From positions 1,302,001 to 1,366,000 of the forward strand of contig CANUEZ040000071.1 in NCBI GenBank assembly GCA_948099385.1: a stretch of DNA of 64,000 nt, read 5' to 3'. A program made the position numbers and the translations under genes. Below the pieces are notes generated by a model that saw only the letters and a list, made by a program, of their open reading frames with translations, made no database searches and was not told where the DNA came from. Below, one piece after another: positions 50,623-63,053 of the stretch (the stretch's first letter is position 1; each line of letters begins with the position of its first letter). Origin of the DNA: Fasciola hepatica (Eukaryota > Platyhelminthes > Trematoda > Plagiorchiida > Fasciolidae).

Positions 50623-52686
50623 TTCTTCCTAACGGCAAATCCCCGATTCGCCGCTGACCTCCTCTACTCAAGTTTACACTCATGCATCGAAAACATATCA
50701 CGCCCCTACAATCCATCCAGACCAGCAGGTTACCATATAGCCAGGCTAAAGCAGAAACACGACGAGCTCCGACGGCAGTACCAACGAAACAGAGACTTTT
50801 CTACAGTCTTCAGACTGGAACGCCTCTATCACGAAATCCACCGCAAGGCCCGTGACCTACAACTAAAGCAAGAAACCAAAGAGTTACGCCACCCAAACAA
50901 AGCTCAAGAGCTAGCCCGGCTACACAGGGCTCGTGCCCCACAATCAACTCGATGCATAAAACAGATCATCCATTTGGATAACCTCATAACCTCACCTGGA
51001 AAGATAGCTTACACGTTTAATACTTTCTTCACAACCACTGTGTCTCTCAGTCCATCGTGTACCCAGTTTGTCACCCCGCCTGTCACAAACTCCTCACACA
51101 GTTCTATCACGGTTATCACTACGGATATAAATAGATACATTCACACCTTCAAACCGACCTACTACCCCGGTCCTGAAGGCCTACCGTCAGCAATATTTGC
51201 TCTAGGTGGCCCGGATATTCCCCTACTACTACTAAATCTATACGATTTATCTCTGCAAACCGGGACCTTCCCCAGCCGATGGAAGAAATTCATTATTATC
51301 CCCAGGCACAAGAAAAGCGCAGTGCATGACATTGCCAATTACCGCCCGATTAATCATACGCCAATGATCTCGAGGCTGCTAGAAAAAGTAGTAAAACACT
51401 ACCTGACCGACTACCTTTCTGCACATAAGCTCATCAGCCCAAGACAGCACGGATTTCTCAAGTCACGGTCGTGTTCAACCTGCCAATTTGACTTTCTGAA
51501 TTTGGTAACGACAGCTGCCGACAAAGACAGGGCACTCGTCATCATCTATCTTGATATGACACGGGCCTTCGACAGAGTGCCACATCTGCAGTTACTCAAA
51601 CAAGATTAGGGGATACGGTATTGAAAACCCCCTACTCAGTTGGTTTAAATCCTATCTACAAGACCGTTACCAAGTTACCTGCATCAACGGTCAGATATCA
51701 GACCCCCACCCAGTAAACAGCGGGGTTATCCAAGGTAGTGTTCTAGGACCACTGCTGTTCTTACTATATATAAACGATATTTGCCATGTCATCACTTATG
51801 GCGAAATTTTCTTGTTTGCCGATGATATGAAGATAGTCTACGAATTCGAACGAGGAAACCTACCTGTAGCACTGAATAACATCATGGTCGACGTACAGTC
51901 CTTATCCTCCTGGTGTGGTCGCTGGAAAATGGAATTTTCAGTGAACAAAAGCAGTTATCTCTCGCTAAAGTGCAATATTCCTTATGATACGCTTAAGATT
52001 GGCGGTGTCTCACTCCCATATTCCCCAACAATTAGAGACCTTGGAGTGCAATATTCTTACACTTTCAATTTCTCTGAACACATTTCCTACGTAACTGCAC
52101 GGGCAAATAAGTCCCTTGGCTTGTTGCACAGAAATTTTCTTCTCACGAACAGTAAGTTAGAGATATAGAAAACTCATTTTCGCCCAACCCTAGAGTACTG
52201 TACACTTGTGTTCTCGAATATGCATAAACGTGACATTATCGACATTGAGAATGTACAGCGTCGATTTACCAAAAAGCTGTTTGGGCCTCCTACGACCCTG
52301 ACCTACAGACAACGGTGTACACCCCCGCGGCTTGATCCCCTATGGCCTAGGAGAATAAAACCCAACCTCGCATTTTTGCTTACTTTGCTCCACAAACAAG
52401 CTATATCCCCCAGCCAAGTTCAGTTCAGTATAAACTCGACACATCAGCTGCGTAATAGGGAACACCGTATAACGATCCCTACTTCTCGGAAATCCTTAAG
52501 GCAAACATTCTTCCTCCTGAAATATGCAACTCTGTGGAATAAACTCCCAGCTGATGTAAGTTCTGTAGATTCCCTGATTATTTTTAAGTCTAGACTACAC
52601 GTAGCTCTGGACATCCAAAAACTGATAGCTCTTACGAATCCTTATATGTCTTTTGACAGAGCTTATGAGGAAAGCGTTGGATACTA
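50623..52686 (+). pseudogene. F1 linker and reverse transcriptase
   Basis: Linker: RPAGYHIARLKQKHDELRRQ, LYHEIHRKARDLQLKQETKE. The RT frame 50974-51609 has HKKSAVHDIANYRPINHTPM, RQHGFLKSRSCSTCQFDFLN and VIIYLDMTRAFDRVPHLQLL, then a one-base shift near 51,603. The other frame continues YGIENPLLSWFKSYLQDRY, GVIQGSVLGPLLFLLYIND and LFADDMKIVYEFE (FADD intact, 51812 on) to a TAG at about 52,166, in frame with the last part 52208-52687 (PTSRKSLRQTFFLLKYATLW, NKLPADVSSVDS). Only two lesions break an otherwise whole RT. Confidence 0.9.
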
Positions 52687-52700
52687 ACTCAAACCCTTGA

Positions 52701-55700
52701 TAATCTAGGATGTGCCACACCATACGCCGTAGTTGCCATCACCTAAGCGTAAACCTACCAGTTTACAATGCCTAAACATAATGACTCTCATGACTGAGGC
52801 CACTGCTTCAGAAGTCGTATTTGATTATATGAAATACCACTGGAAGCATGAAAGATAGTCTTTGAACATTTCCAGTGCTGATTATTATTAGGTTTTTGCC
52901 TCTGTCTCTAACCCAAGACGCGGCACTTGTCACACTCCTCAACCTCCATCCAGTAGTCACCATTAGGCACTCACAGCTCAAATTCTGTCCCTATCACAGA
53001 ACTCTAACATCCTCCACGATTGGCCTATACAAAATTTGATACTTAGCCAGCAAAACTACTAACCATCTGTGGATCGTGCCGACGAATCACGTTGTTAGTG
53101 CTGCAAGTTGTACCCCATCTTTTTGCAGGCTGGCGTTGTGTTGAACATAAACCCCATCGAATAATCGCAGGCTGTGGGTGAACCTACCTCCCCCCGCATT
53201 TTTTGTCCCATGTAAACGGCCTGAGTGTTCTGACTTCACGGATAAGGCGAGTGTTAGCGCGGCACTTCTGCAAACATTCCTGGCCGTAATGGTCTCCCTG
53301 CACAGAGTTGACCACCAATAAGATATGAACACCAAAAAGTAAGAGATTGGCACAAAAAATGAGAGAAAAAAATACCCCACTCTTTTGTCTTCCAGGCACA
53401 CCAGCCTTGTCACATGTGACCCATGTCTCCGGGTTCGAGTGTCGCTACGGATTGACTGGTGTGGTTTACCTATTCCCAACGAGGCTTGTTACATGCGGTC
53501 CATGTTTCTGCCGGGGCGTGGGAGCTGTGGTCGCCCACCAAAAGCAGCTCCGGCTTCTCTGACAGCCAGATACCTGACTGTGATAAAACCATTAAAAAAA
53601 ATAATAAGAACGTCTAAAAAAGTGTGGATCATTCTTGGAGCGCCACGTGCTGGATGCCAGTAGTTGTGTATCGTGCTACCTCTCTAACTGAAGCTGGCTC
53701 CTGTGCCGCCTACCATGAGCACCGAATGTAGACCGTTAGAGTTTGCCTCCCTGACGAAAATTCGGACCCACCACTCACGGTTCCCCAAACCAGTCCTCCC
53801 ATCGGTGTAGTCCTGCTTTGCAGTACGATAACAACGAAAAAGATTCCACGGTAACCATGCAATCATATCCACATCAGATTTCCTTGCTCATATTGGAGCT
53901 TAATCTCAGTACAATAGCACTATCGAGGAAGAGCATAGATGAATTAACGTAAATGTTCCAAGGCGAGTGACCAATTGCCTCTAATGTATCACTACTGTCA
54001 CCCCAATAGTTCCTTCTACTTTGACTCCTCAGTATAGAATAACCACTATACCGAAAGAGACAGTAACAGCGTAGCGCCACGCAAACAGTATGTTAGTCCT
54101 ACTCGCTCAGTCTATTATTTCAAACCTATCCTATCGCCTCGTTGCCAAACTACGTTCTGCGTAAGCAAACGGTATTGAGGGTTATCATTACTAACCACTC
54201 TTAACCGTGAAGCCCTAGGTCTTTTATTAGTATCTCAGCGATGCCATGCTCACGGGCAAATCATAAATCCTTTGAAGTGCATACACAGTTACCAAGCCAG
54301 TGTGCGCAACTTCGTCGGCCTGCAGCAGTATAGCTCAAATCCACCGCGAGCCTATTTTACCCATGCCCCATTCACATAGACCTAACCAATCCATTGTTTA
54401 TTGTCTTCATATATTACCATAACCCACAGCGTGAACCACGCCCAGGCTGCAAATCCCCCTTTATTCCAGGTTCGTTGTCTCCCACCATCTCAGTCGCCAA
54501 ATTGGCTAACCAAGGATGCCGCTTTAACTCGCACGGACAGAGACTCAAGTGGAACCTACCATGGCAACTAGGACTGAAATCAAGCCACACAACAGGAGAT
54601 ACCCCTAATTGCTTATCAGATCGTTCAGCGTTTTCTAACGCAACCAACACGAATTCTAGTTCACGATCTTGTCGCTAATATAAAGCCACACTCGGCTGAT
54701 TGACCGACACATACTTTGCCCTGCCAGACGAAACTTACGCATTCGATGCCGTACGTTACCAGAAATGACGCTGAATAACACTGAAGGCAAATGCGTCAGT
54801 ACATACGTATACATTTGTCAGTGAAACAGCATAATAACACTGAAGTCCATGCGGAGATTTTCCCACTTTATTGTCCGTTATCACAGGTTTTCTTTCCTCC
54901 GAACCGTAGCCGGCTGAAAATTGACTCTCCACTTCTCGAGGACCCTCCAGTTGCGCCTTCTTATTTCTGAATAGTACATGTTATTAGCCTTGAATCCAAA
55001 GTCACCTTTTTATGGACTGCAGTTTCTCCCACATCCACCAGTTCACTTTCACGAAATTGGCCTCATGTCCCCTTGCTTCAAAACTCATTCCGTTTATCGA
55101 ACTCCGGTGAACCCGTCATTCAGGGTCTGCATTGTCTTCATGGGTCGCTATCCTCTTCGCATGCGTTGATTTCCCCCCTTTTCTTCTTGTTCAGAATTTA
55201 CTCCATCTGCAGAACCTTAGTTGGCCTCGGTTTCCTTGGCTTGCATCATTCTTGTTCATACTGCCTCCTTAGCACTGCGTTAACGATTTTTTCGATATTT
55301 CCACCGCGCACCACTGCCTAGCCCATATTTGAAACCGGTTCAAAACTGCCGAGCAAACCATTATCAGAGTGATCCATTCAAACTGTTGCTGTCTTTGTTT
55401 TTCCATCTCTGATACTCTCGACTTTCATACTTAGAATTTGTGAATATTTCATCTAATTGAGTAACGTGTTACACCATGATCATGCGTTAGCGCGTGCGTC
55501 TCGACCATGGCCGAGAAATATACCAATATTATTATATTATTATCCCCAGCTGGCAGCATCCCAGACCGCGTTTTTCTATTTTTACCTTTCCTGACAACCA
55601 CTGATGTGTTCTCCCTTCGATGGCTCGGCATGGAACCTGGCCCACGTTTCCCGCTGGAAATTCGATACCTGCTCGTCATTTCGTCACTACCACATTAGCC

Positions 55701-56881
55701 CTGCTCTCCAGGACCCCTCGCAACCTGGTCGCAAGCTCCTGGACTATTCGATTTTATGTGACAACGCCAATATCACTCAAGTGAAGCCGATCGGTGCGGG
55801 GCGCTGTCAGATGCACCGCTTTGGCCGGCGCACATCGGGCTTACAGGACGTCTGCAACGATGTACGGGCGCACCTAGGACGGCGGATCGCACCTTCTGTC
55901 ACAAAGAATGGTTTTCAGGTTGGTTGTCCAGCTCAAGGTCAGCCCCACCCACCAGCACCGGTCGTGGAAAAAACAACATTTATGCAGTCGAAAGGCTGCA
56001 AACAGGGAACTATCTCCCCCAGTTACCGCCTAGTTTTCATCGTACTCGTCTCCATCTTCGCCATCTTAACTTACCGTTTCTTACGCCCGGCAAAATCTAC
56101 TTTCCCTAGCACATAATTATCGTGGGGTTAAAAGACCTTTTCCGTACTCGGCTTACCAATCGTAATCCTTTTTCCGGAGGATTCGTGCCAAACCACCCGC
56201 CTGTCCCGTATGCAAACTTAACCAAACCCCAAGACGAAATCCCCCCTTTTTATCACTTTTACCGATATATTTGCAAAAGGTCACATTTAATGTTTCCATA
56301 CACTTCCGTCCCCCAAAGTCCAAACAGTATATTCCACTGAAGGATATTTGTCATCAGAGCATCCAAACAGTCGACGATATTGTGATAGCTCTCTCTTTCT
56401 ATCAGTCCTTCTGTTCGCCCACACGGCTGTAGTATTGCAATATTCTCACCTAACAAAGATTCATGCCCTTCCCATATATCCACATCTGCGAGACATCTGT
56501 ATCGCAGAATTTTGATCTTTCGCCATCACATGATCCACCCTTCACAAAGAATACCAAAAGATAGTATTTTACCTGTCGATCACTTCACCGCCCAACTTCG
56601 CAAACGTATTCGTCGGTTGTTTGGTGCTATTTCATATCCGGTATTCTATCTTGGTAAACCCTCTCAGAGAGTTTCGATCCTCGCTTCTCTCTGTTCATCA
56701 TGTTCGGCCCTTAAATAACGAAAATCATACGCAAATACTTACTTGTCATTTAAATACTCATCTTTGCAAACCGTGTATCTGCGACCGTCATGGCTACGCA
56801 TCACAAACTGATTTGTCGCCCAGTTTCCATTTCCATTTTGGTGCATCACACTCCACCTTTCTGAAAGTGAACAATGTGCGC
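52701..56881. other. No recognised gene or element
   Basis: The first 150-200 bases are probably F1 3' UTR. After that only short frames are present, the longest about 130-170 codons (53087-53479 minus, 55604-56116 plus), without motifs I can name. A B-box-like GGTTCGAGTGTC near 53,431 lacks a matching A-box. A single AT-rich ATTATTATATTATTAT patch lies near 55,527. No element boundaries could be set. Confidence 0.45.
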
Positions 56882-57257
56882 TGCAGCGAACGTTTGAGCA
56901 ATGCGTAGCCAAGTTCGCAACGGATCCCGAAATCAGAAGACGATTATCCGTGATATTCTACGATACCAGATTATTGCATGAACACTGGTACCAAAAATAT
57001 ACAAACCACAATAATACAATCACAAGGACTCAACAACGAAAAACCAAATAGCAGCGTGTGAGCAAATAGCACGTGCGTCACGCAGGTCCTGAACAAGGAT
57101 GTGCCAAAGTAGCGCTCTTGGCGCGAACAAACAACAATTGGTCCAGAAAAACAACCAGTTCGTAAAGACAAGTCAACAGTGTAGGCAAACGAGTGATGTT
57201 AGGAAAAACACTGAAGCGCGGGGGTTAAAGGGGGACTTTCTACGTCCGGTCAATACA
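56882..57257 (-). repeat. BEL3 3' LTR (LTR D)
   Basis: About 376 bp, reading TGTATTGACC to CTGCA on minus. It shares GGCGCGAACAAACAACAATT and other blocks with LTRs A-C but is more diverged, notably near its end. A polypurine-like AGGAGGATTTTGGTGAGCGG precedes it, as in BEL1. Confidence 0.85.
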
Positions 57258-57728
57258 CCGCTCACCAAAATCCTCCTGGATCCTTAGCAGAGTCAAAGAT
57301 TTGGTATAAAGGTACTGATTTTTCCTACCTTCCTAGGCCCTGCTGTCAGTGCGCGCGCATAATGCTTGTCGTCAACGTTCTACTCATGGTCGTACCTAAT
57401 CCGTTGGCTACATAGACGCGAGGATAGTCTACATCTTCCACGAGAACAAATGACCGAAGGCGGGCGTGAAGGGGGAACACAGATGCTGTCATTGTAAGAG
57501 GCCGTCCTGTCCTGGATGTATGTACTTGATTGTGTGTGTGTATGTGTGTATGTGTCGGGGTGTATAATGGGATCACAAGTATGACCACACATCAGAGGAG
57601 GACTTTCTGCAATGTCAACGAAAGACTGTGTGGCAAAAACGAGTAAAATGTAGGCATGTGTGCGTGACCTAAGCCCCGTTACTCCTGCATGCAATGTCAT
57701 GTCGCGTGATAAACTAAGGTTTGGACAA
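57258..57728 (-). other. BEL3 3' untranslated region
   Basis: It contains one copy of the CA/GT-rich block with GTTGACATTGCA and a C-C-C-A-T-T-A-T-A-C-A-C-C-C-C-like stretch (minus sense), related to the repeated blocks in BEL1's 3' UTR. It ends in the polypurine-like run before LTR D. Confidence 0.65.
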
Positions 57729-58684
57729 CTAACTCCATTGTACATCGTAAATGCTGTATGAAATTAAACAGAAATATACATCAAAGATGTTGTGGGGGTT
57801 GGGTCCTACAGGGGAATACATGAGGGATAAATAAATGAATTTGGCCTCATCTGTTATCAGCAGACATGGGTATTGCTTGGTCGGTAGCGTCGGCCTCGCC
57901 CGCGCCGCTGTCACATTCAAGCAGACATATTTTACGTATATCTCTCTCAATACGTCTCCTTTGTTCGTCCTCACCACCACCGTGCTCACGAGACCATCGA
58001 TTTCTGTACGACAATCCCTAATCATTCCAACCAGCCAATCGTCTTTATGTAGGTGGCTCTCCACGAGGATGACCACGTCGCCATGCCTGAACGACCTCTG
58101 TTTGGAGATCCAATTTTGCGGAAGCTGCAGTGTCGGTAGATACTCCCTCGTCCATCGTTTCCAGAAAGCCTGTGCTAGGTGGTTCACTTGTTTCCATCCA
58201 ACGACGTACGTTCCACGCAGGGTTCTCGGGGTGGTTACTCCTGCGCTTGACCGGAGTAATAATAGGTCGTTGGGGGCGAGTGCCGGTTCGCCTTCCGGGT
58301 CTGAGAAGATCGGCATCAGGGGTCTGTTGTTCAATATGCCTTCTACTTCTGTTAGTAAAGTAGCCAGCGTCTCGTCATCGAGGGTTTGTTGTGAGGCCAG
58401 GGCTGTGAGTATTTTCCTGGTTGATCGTATCAGCCTTTCCCAAAAGTCACCACGATGACTGGCATAAGGTGGGTTGAAGTGCCATTCTATCCCCTTTGCT
58501 ACGGTCTTGTTTTGTATTTTGGCTTGGTTCAAGCGGCTCCACCATTTCTCTAACTCCTTATGAGCCCCAACGAAGTTCGAGCCATTGTCGGAGTATATAT
58601 TCTTGGGGACGCCCCGCCTCGCGATGAACCTTTGAAGGGCCGTTAGGAATGAATCGGTTGTCATGTTATGCACCACTTCGAGGT
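57729..58684 (-). CDS. BEL3 integrase, catalytic core and C-terminus
   Basis: A 315-codon minus-strand frame starts just after the deletion. It keeps KNIYSDNGSNFVGAHKELEK (second aspartate), SHRGDFWERLIRSTRKI (glutamate), VVGWKQVNHLAQAFWKRW and FRHGDVVILVESHLHKDDW. The first catalytic aspartate and the zinc domain are deleted. It is almost identical to BEL2 over this region (for example V-I-K-D-C against M-I-R-D-C). Unlike BEL2 it runs on past P-T-L-P into a tail that ends at 57,729, which may be read-through into the 3' UTR. Confidence 0.88.
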
Positions 58685-58689
58685 GGCCT

Positions 58690-59687
58690 ATTTATGATGC
58701 ATCGGAGAATAAGTGGATTCGGGCATCGTTTGTGCACTTGATACCTGTCAAGCATCTTTGTATTTTGATCTCACCAAGTTGCTCTAGGCTGTGCAGCCAG
58801 CTGCGCCATCGCCTATCGTCGTCATCCTGGAGAGGTTCGTCCCAACCCGCCCCTCTTTGGCGCAGCGATTGCAGCAAGCACTTTCCCGGTAACAACCATG
58901 GCGAAACAAAACCTAGGGGGTCACAGAGGCTTGAGACTGCTGATGGGATTCCTCGCCGTGTGACTGCTCGTTTGGTTAGGTCTGGAGTGAAAATGAATTC
59001 GTCCCCTCTGGGTTTCCACTGAAGCCCAAGCGTGCGCTCCGTTCGTGAAGAGGATCCCAAAGGCTCTTTCTTACACTCCATTTTCTCGGACTCCGGTATC
59101 ACATTGAGCACCTCTTGGTTGTTCGAAGTCCATTTAGTGAGGTCGAAGCCTCCGGCATTTAGAGTGGCGATCAGTTCGGTCATATAAAGAATAGCAGCAT
59201 TTGGATCGTCAAAGGAGCACAGAAAACCGTCCACGTAGAAGTGGTCCATTGCTCTTCCTAGCAAACCGCTGGTGCCGCCGAAACGCTCGAGGGTTTCCCG
59301 GAGGGCAAAATTAGCACAAGAGGGGGATGAAACCGTCCCAAAGGGGTGCACGGTCAGCCTTTACTCGTCAGGTGCGCGATTTGTGTCGTTCTCAGGCCAC
59401 CAGAGAAGACGGAAGGCGTCACTATCTCTAACGGGCATCTTCACTCGTAGAAACATTTCACGTATGTCCGCAGAGACAGCTTCTCTTCCTAGCCGAAAAC
59501 GACATAAAACCTCGACCAACGGTGTTGTCCAGTCTGGGCCCTGTAGTATATGGCCGTTCAGTGATACACCCTGACTTTTCGCGGCACAGTCGAAAACCAC
59601 TCTGATCTTCCCCGGTCTCTTTGGGTTCACGACCGGGTGATGGGGTAGGTACCACCTCAAATTTGCGCTGGTAACCGCCGTATCCAC
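58690..59687 (-). pseudogene. BEL3 reverse transcriptase and RNase H start
   Basis: 59361-59687 contains [20 protein letters not shown] and [20 protein letters not shown], then a stop. 58692-59351 contains HPFGTVSSPSCANFALRETL, DHFYVDGFLCSFDDPNA, where YVDG replaces YVDD, ERTLGLQWKPRGDEFIFTPD, DPLGFVSPWLLPGKCLLQSL and LFSDAS followed by TAA. The G replaces a metal-binding aspartate, so this RT should be dead. The TAA in LFSDAS matches BEL2. Confidence 0.9.
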
Positions 59688-59690
59688 TCT

Positions 59691-60980
59691 TTATATATAA
59701 CCCAGGTCGATGTTATGTTTCATGTCTCGCGTGTATTTAATCCTTAATTGTGGTTCCCAAAGTAGCCTCGTTTTGAGGAAGCATAATCTTTTCGGAGCCA
59801 TTTCTCGGCTGTTTGGCATAGGTTCCATGTTGGGTCTCCGCGGGACAGGAACCTCGAAACGACCTTTTGCGTACTTGACGTTCTCGGCTACCATTTTCAA
59901 AGCCGCTCTATCTTCTCGTGATGGGGCATCTCTGTCCATGGCCAGGTCGGCAAATTCGGTGTTATACAGTTGTTGGAATGCCTGTTCGATGTTCGCCGTT
60001 TCCACCGAAATGCAGTTGATTTGAATTTGTTTGCCTCATCTTCTGTCTGTACTACCGTATAACGTCCAGCCGAATATAGTGCCTACTGCATGGGGTGCTT
60101 TGCGGCTTCCTATGCTTTGATCTAGGACCCAATGCCCTTCCGGTATATCAAAGCCGATTGGCAGATCGATTTCTTTATTCTACCACTCCTCGATCGTAAC
60201 CCCGTCGAGATGCGGCCACTGAGTCAGAATCGATTGCACTGACTGAGGTGATCTCATCGGCAGGTCCTTTATGGTGAATGCTTCTAGAGTTTCTGCTCTA
60301 TAGTTTCTGGCCAAGGAAACGAGTTTTAGGTGCAGTTTGGTCGACTGGATGACTTCGGTGCCACTCACTGTGCTCACTACTAATGAGGATTGATTCCCTC
60401 TAATCCCATATCTCTCTGCGAACCTCTTCCTTACTGGCGTGGTATCCGAGCCACTATCTACGAAGGCCAACGCTTTGACCACTCCTGTTGGGGTCACTAC
60501 TCCCACGGCGACTACTGCTAAACGTACCGGTTTATTGGCAGATCGTGACGTTGAACAAATAATACTGGGTTTGGTAATCGCCTCGGGTATGGTTACTCTC
60601 ACCTGATGCAGCATTCGGTGGTGTCTGCCCGTGCAGCCCTTGTAACCACATCGGTTCCTTGTCCTACAGGCTGCTGCCCGGTGCGCGGTGTTGAGACAAA
60701 TAAAACGCGTTCCCGCAATTCTCGATATTCCCCACCGTTCATCTATTGTGGCGTTGCCGAACTTGGGGCATTCTGGTAGGCCATGGCTAGTACCACAGGA
60801 TCTGCAATTTGGTTGCGCCGTAGCATCGCGTGAAATGGCATGTGTATTGGTCCAAGGCTGGTATTTTGGATGTTCCCGTACAGGGGTTTGAGCTTGGCTA
60901 GTACTGGGTTTGTTTGCCTGGTTGCTGTCCCGGATAAGTCGGCCGAACCTACTGTGGGCTATCTTCGTTTGCCTGTCCAA
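59691..60980 (-). pseudogene. BEL3 gag zinc region, protease and RT start
   Basis: 60180-60980 (266 codons) has zinc motifs matching BEL1 (NCRSCGTSHGLPECPK, a F-I-C-L-N-T-A-H-R-A-A-A-C block, CGYKGCTGRHHRMLHQ), where the first cysteine of the second knuckle reads R-F-I-C (C to R). The protease block is FVDSGSDTTPV. A stop follows T-I-E-E-W. 59691-60005 continues with QAFQQLYNTEFADLAMDRDA and GRFEVPVPRRP, with a stop before R-V-D-T-A. The copy is clearly non-functional. Confidence 0.85.
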
Positions 60981-61004
60981 GTATTCGGTCAGGTCTTCAA
61001 AGTG

Positions 61005-61921
61005 CCGCCGCCACCGAGTTACAGGACGATTACATATTTGCTGTCGCCGGCAGCAAACGATAGGACATCAATGAAATCCAGTTGGCAGGAAAGGCAGGAG
61101 CAGGAGTTCAAGAAACCATGCTGACCAGGGTTCAGCAGGTTGTTGGATAAGAGGTACTGAACAATAAGCCTTGTGATAATTCTGTCCATGATTTTGCTGA
61201 CTACTGGGGTGTGGGTAATAGGCCGATAGTCATTTGGATCGTGTAGTGCACGCCTTCTCGAAGCGCGGAGTTATGACAGAGGCTGTCCATTGAGGAGGAC
61301 GAAACTGCGAATCATTGAAGTGGTGTATACATTAAGTAACAACAAAGGGAGGTCAGAACCACCAAAACGGAGGAGGGCCGGTGGGAGGCCATCTGGGACC
61401 AGTTTCGGAGAAGGTTCGATAGAAGAAACTGATTTTTTAATTTCTAGATGGGTGAAGGGAATTGATGAAAGAGAGGCAGAGGCGCAGGTGTGGATCGTAT
61501 GGGGGTGGATACCAGGGCGGTTTATAAAAGAGGAAGAGGAATGATCACTGGAGCCTTCAGCAATAGATGCTGAGGCATTAGCGGTAGATGAGCCGCAGAT
61601 GAGGAACTTGAGCTGAGTAGGATTGGAGTGATTGGACTTTTTGCTAGGCAGGCTGGACAGGTAGCCAATTTGGTTGTTGTGTGTTGGGGCGATGGCCTCT
61701 TGCCTTCTCAGATGCGAATCGGCCATGCAATGCAGCTTCGGTTGCAGCTGGTTTATGCGCAGAAGAATTGTAAAGTCGCCTGATCTGGCGAAGATAGGTT
61801 GCAGCATAGCCAACTTACGCTCTAAAAGTGACAGGCTTGAGATGCCAAACTTGGGTCTTGGATAGACACATCGGTTGGCGGTACTTAAACAGTGTAGGAG
61901 GTTGGAGTAGAGGGAGTTCAC
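61005..61921 (-). pseudogene. F3 linker and reverse transcriptase start
   Basis: 61271-61921 gives linker (ARSGDFTILLRINQLQPKLH) and RT opening (PSPKLVPDGLPPALLRFGGS, DLPLLLLNVYTTSM), matching F1's P-G-P-E-G-L-P-S-A-I-F-A-L-G-G-P-D-I-P-L-L-L-L-N-L-Y. A further, frameshifted piece near 61,150-61,010 reads LLSNNLLNPGQHGFLNSCSC and LSCQLDFIDVLS, the block with the H-G-F-L motif. The palm and thumb are missing. Confidence 0.78.
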
Positions 61922-62861
61922 AACAGTGAAGAGATCAGGAGAGAGATGTCCCAGTTTAGGGAACGGATCATCATTGGTGCTAGGGGCCAGTTACACGAAA
62001 GGTAGAAAGTCGGAACAGGAGGGAGGTGGTTGCATTGGACGGGAACAGCTGAAGCTGCTGAACTTGCACCTGACAATACGGTGGTCACTACCCGGGAAGT
62101 GATCAGTAATCTGGGTGGTGATATCAAGAGTAATAATGGAGAATACTAAGTCCAAGATATTTTTCCCCTTGTAGGGCAAGAGGCATGTTGGGTCTATCCA
62201 CCAAGACGGACACAGGAAAGGAGGGTGGAGAGGGCGGGAGGGCTGGTATAAGAAGGCAGTCAGATTAAATGAAGGTTAAAGTCACCCGCAATAATTTTTG
62301 CACTGGCAGGATAGTCAAGAGCAGCATTAAAGACATCCATGGCAGAGTCAATTTTTGCATGTTCCAGACCCGGGGGGAATTAGACGCAGCCAAGGAGAAG
62401 GCGTTAATCGATAGCCACAGCGAATCCTCAATAAGGAGAAGAGAGGGGCGGTCAGTAACACTAGCGTGGATAGTGCGTTTGACGAAGGCAAAACAGCCCC
62501 TGCGACGACTGAACTGGCTGGTGCCCGAGAAGCATTGATACCTAGCCATGCGTACAAGGCCAAGCGAAGCATCATCTGACAGCTACGATTCAGTTACTAG
62601 TATAATGTCAGCGTTTAAGGTAAGTGCCAGAGGTGGCCGATGCGATATTTTTCTAATTATTGATTGAGCTTTAATAAGAGCCAGTAGGAAGGAGCTCAGT
62701 GTCAGTGTGTGCAAAGCATTGATGCCAAGTGCAAGTCTATTGGGATCGCTGCGGCGGCGAAAGCTGGGTCTCAATGGGGATAGAGTGCCAGTAAAAGTGG
62801 GAAAGCGGACAGTGTTGGATGGGGGACAAAAATTGGGCAAAGCGTTAGCATGAGGCTCCAC
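61918..62861 (-). pseudogene. F3 endonuclease, broken
   Basis: 62583-62861 ends with ALTLNADIILVTES (T-E-S motif). 62265-62549 has FSRRRGCFAFVKRTIHASVT and LLLIEDSLWLSINAFSLAAS. 61991-62179 has KGKNILDLVFSIITLDITTQ and FPGSDHRIVRCKFSSFS (S-D-H motif). The G-D-F-N block is degraded near 62,290 (the text there reads A-R-V-T-L-T-F-I-like). Frames change at least three times. Confidence 0.72.
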
Positions 62862-63053
62862 CGATTGCTGTGGGTGATCATACGGTGGGTGAGCAACAGA
62901 TTGTTGATGTGGACCGGTGGGGTGTCACGTGATACAGGGGGAGAGGGCACGATATGGCAGACTGAGAGGTTTAGAATATCTGTCGTTGGGGGGTGGGCAG
63001 GAAGGAATGCAGGGTGAAGGACACTAAAAGGCATGACATCGAGAGAGGAGCGA

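Larger units (their letters stand above)
48600..52700 (+). mobile_element. LINE F1 (Pro-rich ORF1 type)
   Basis: A plus-strand LINE of about 4.1 kb directly follows F2. ORF1 is Pro/His/Ser-rich (48,781-49,650), followed by endonuclease (49,678-50,616), linker (50,617-50,973) and RT (50,974-52,686). It has fewer lesions than F2: two stops near 50,614-50,622, one shift near 51,603 and one TAG at about 52,166. The 3' UTR is about 100-200 bp and I could not place its end. Confidence 0.87.
56882..61002 (-). mobile_element. BEL/Pao retrotransposon 3, deleted
   Basis: A minus-strand copy lacks its 5' LTR and gag start (cut at about 61,002 against LINE F3). It retains gag zinc region, protease, RT and RNase H start, then joins directly to the integrase core near 58,684, a deletion of about 1.2 kb compared with BEL2 (36,242 to 35,026). 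3' UTR and LTR D follow. The RT motif is YVDG. Several stops are present. Integrase and distal RT are close to BEL2. Confidence 0.88.

Noticed and set aside
53420..53450. B-box-like GGTTCGAGTGTC as a second SINE
   Set aside because: No A-box at the proper distance and no acceptor-like pairing.
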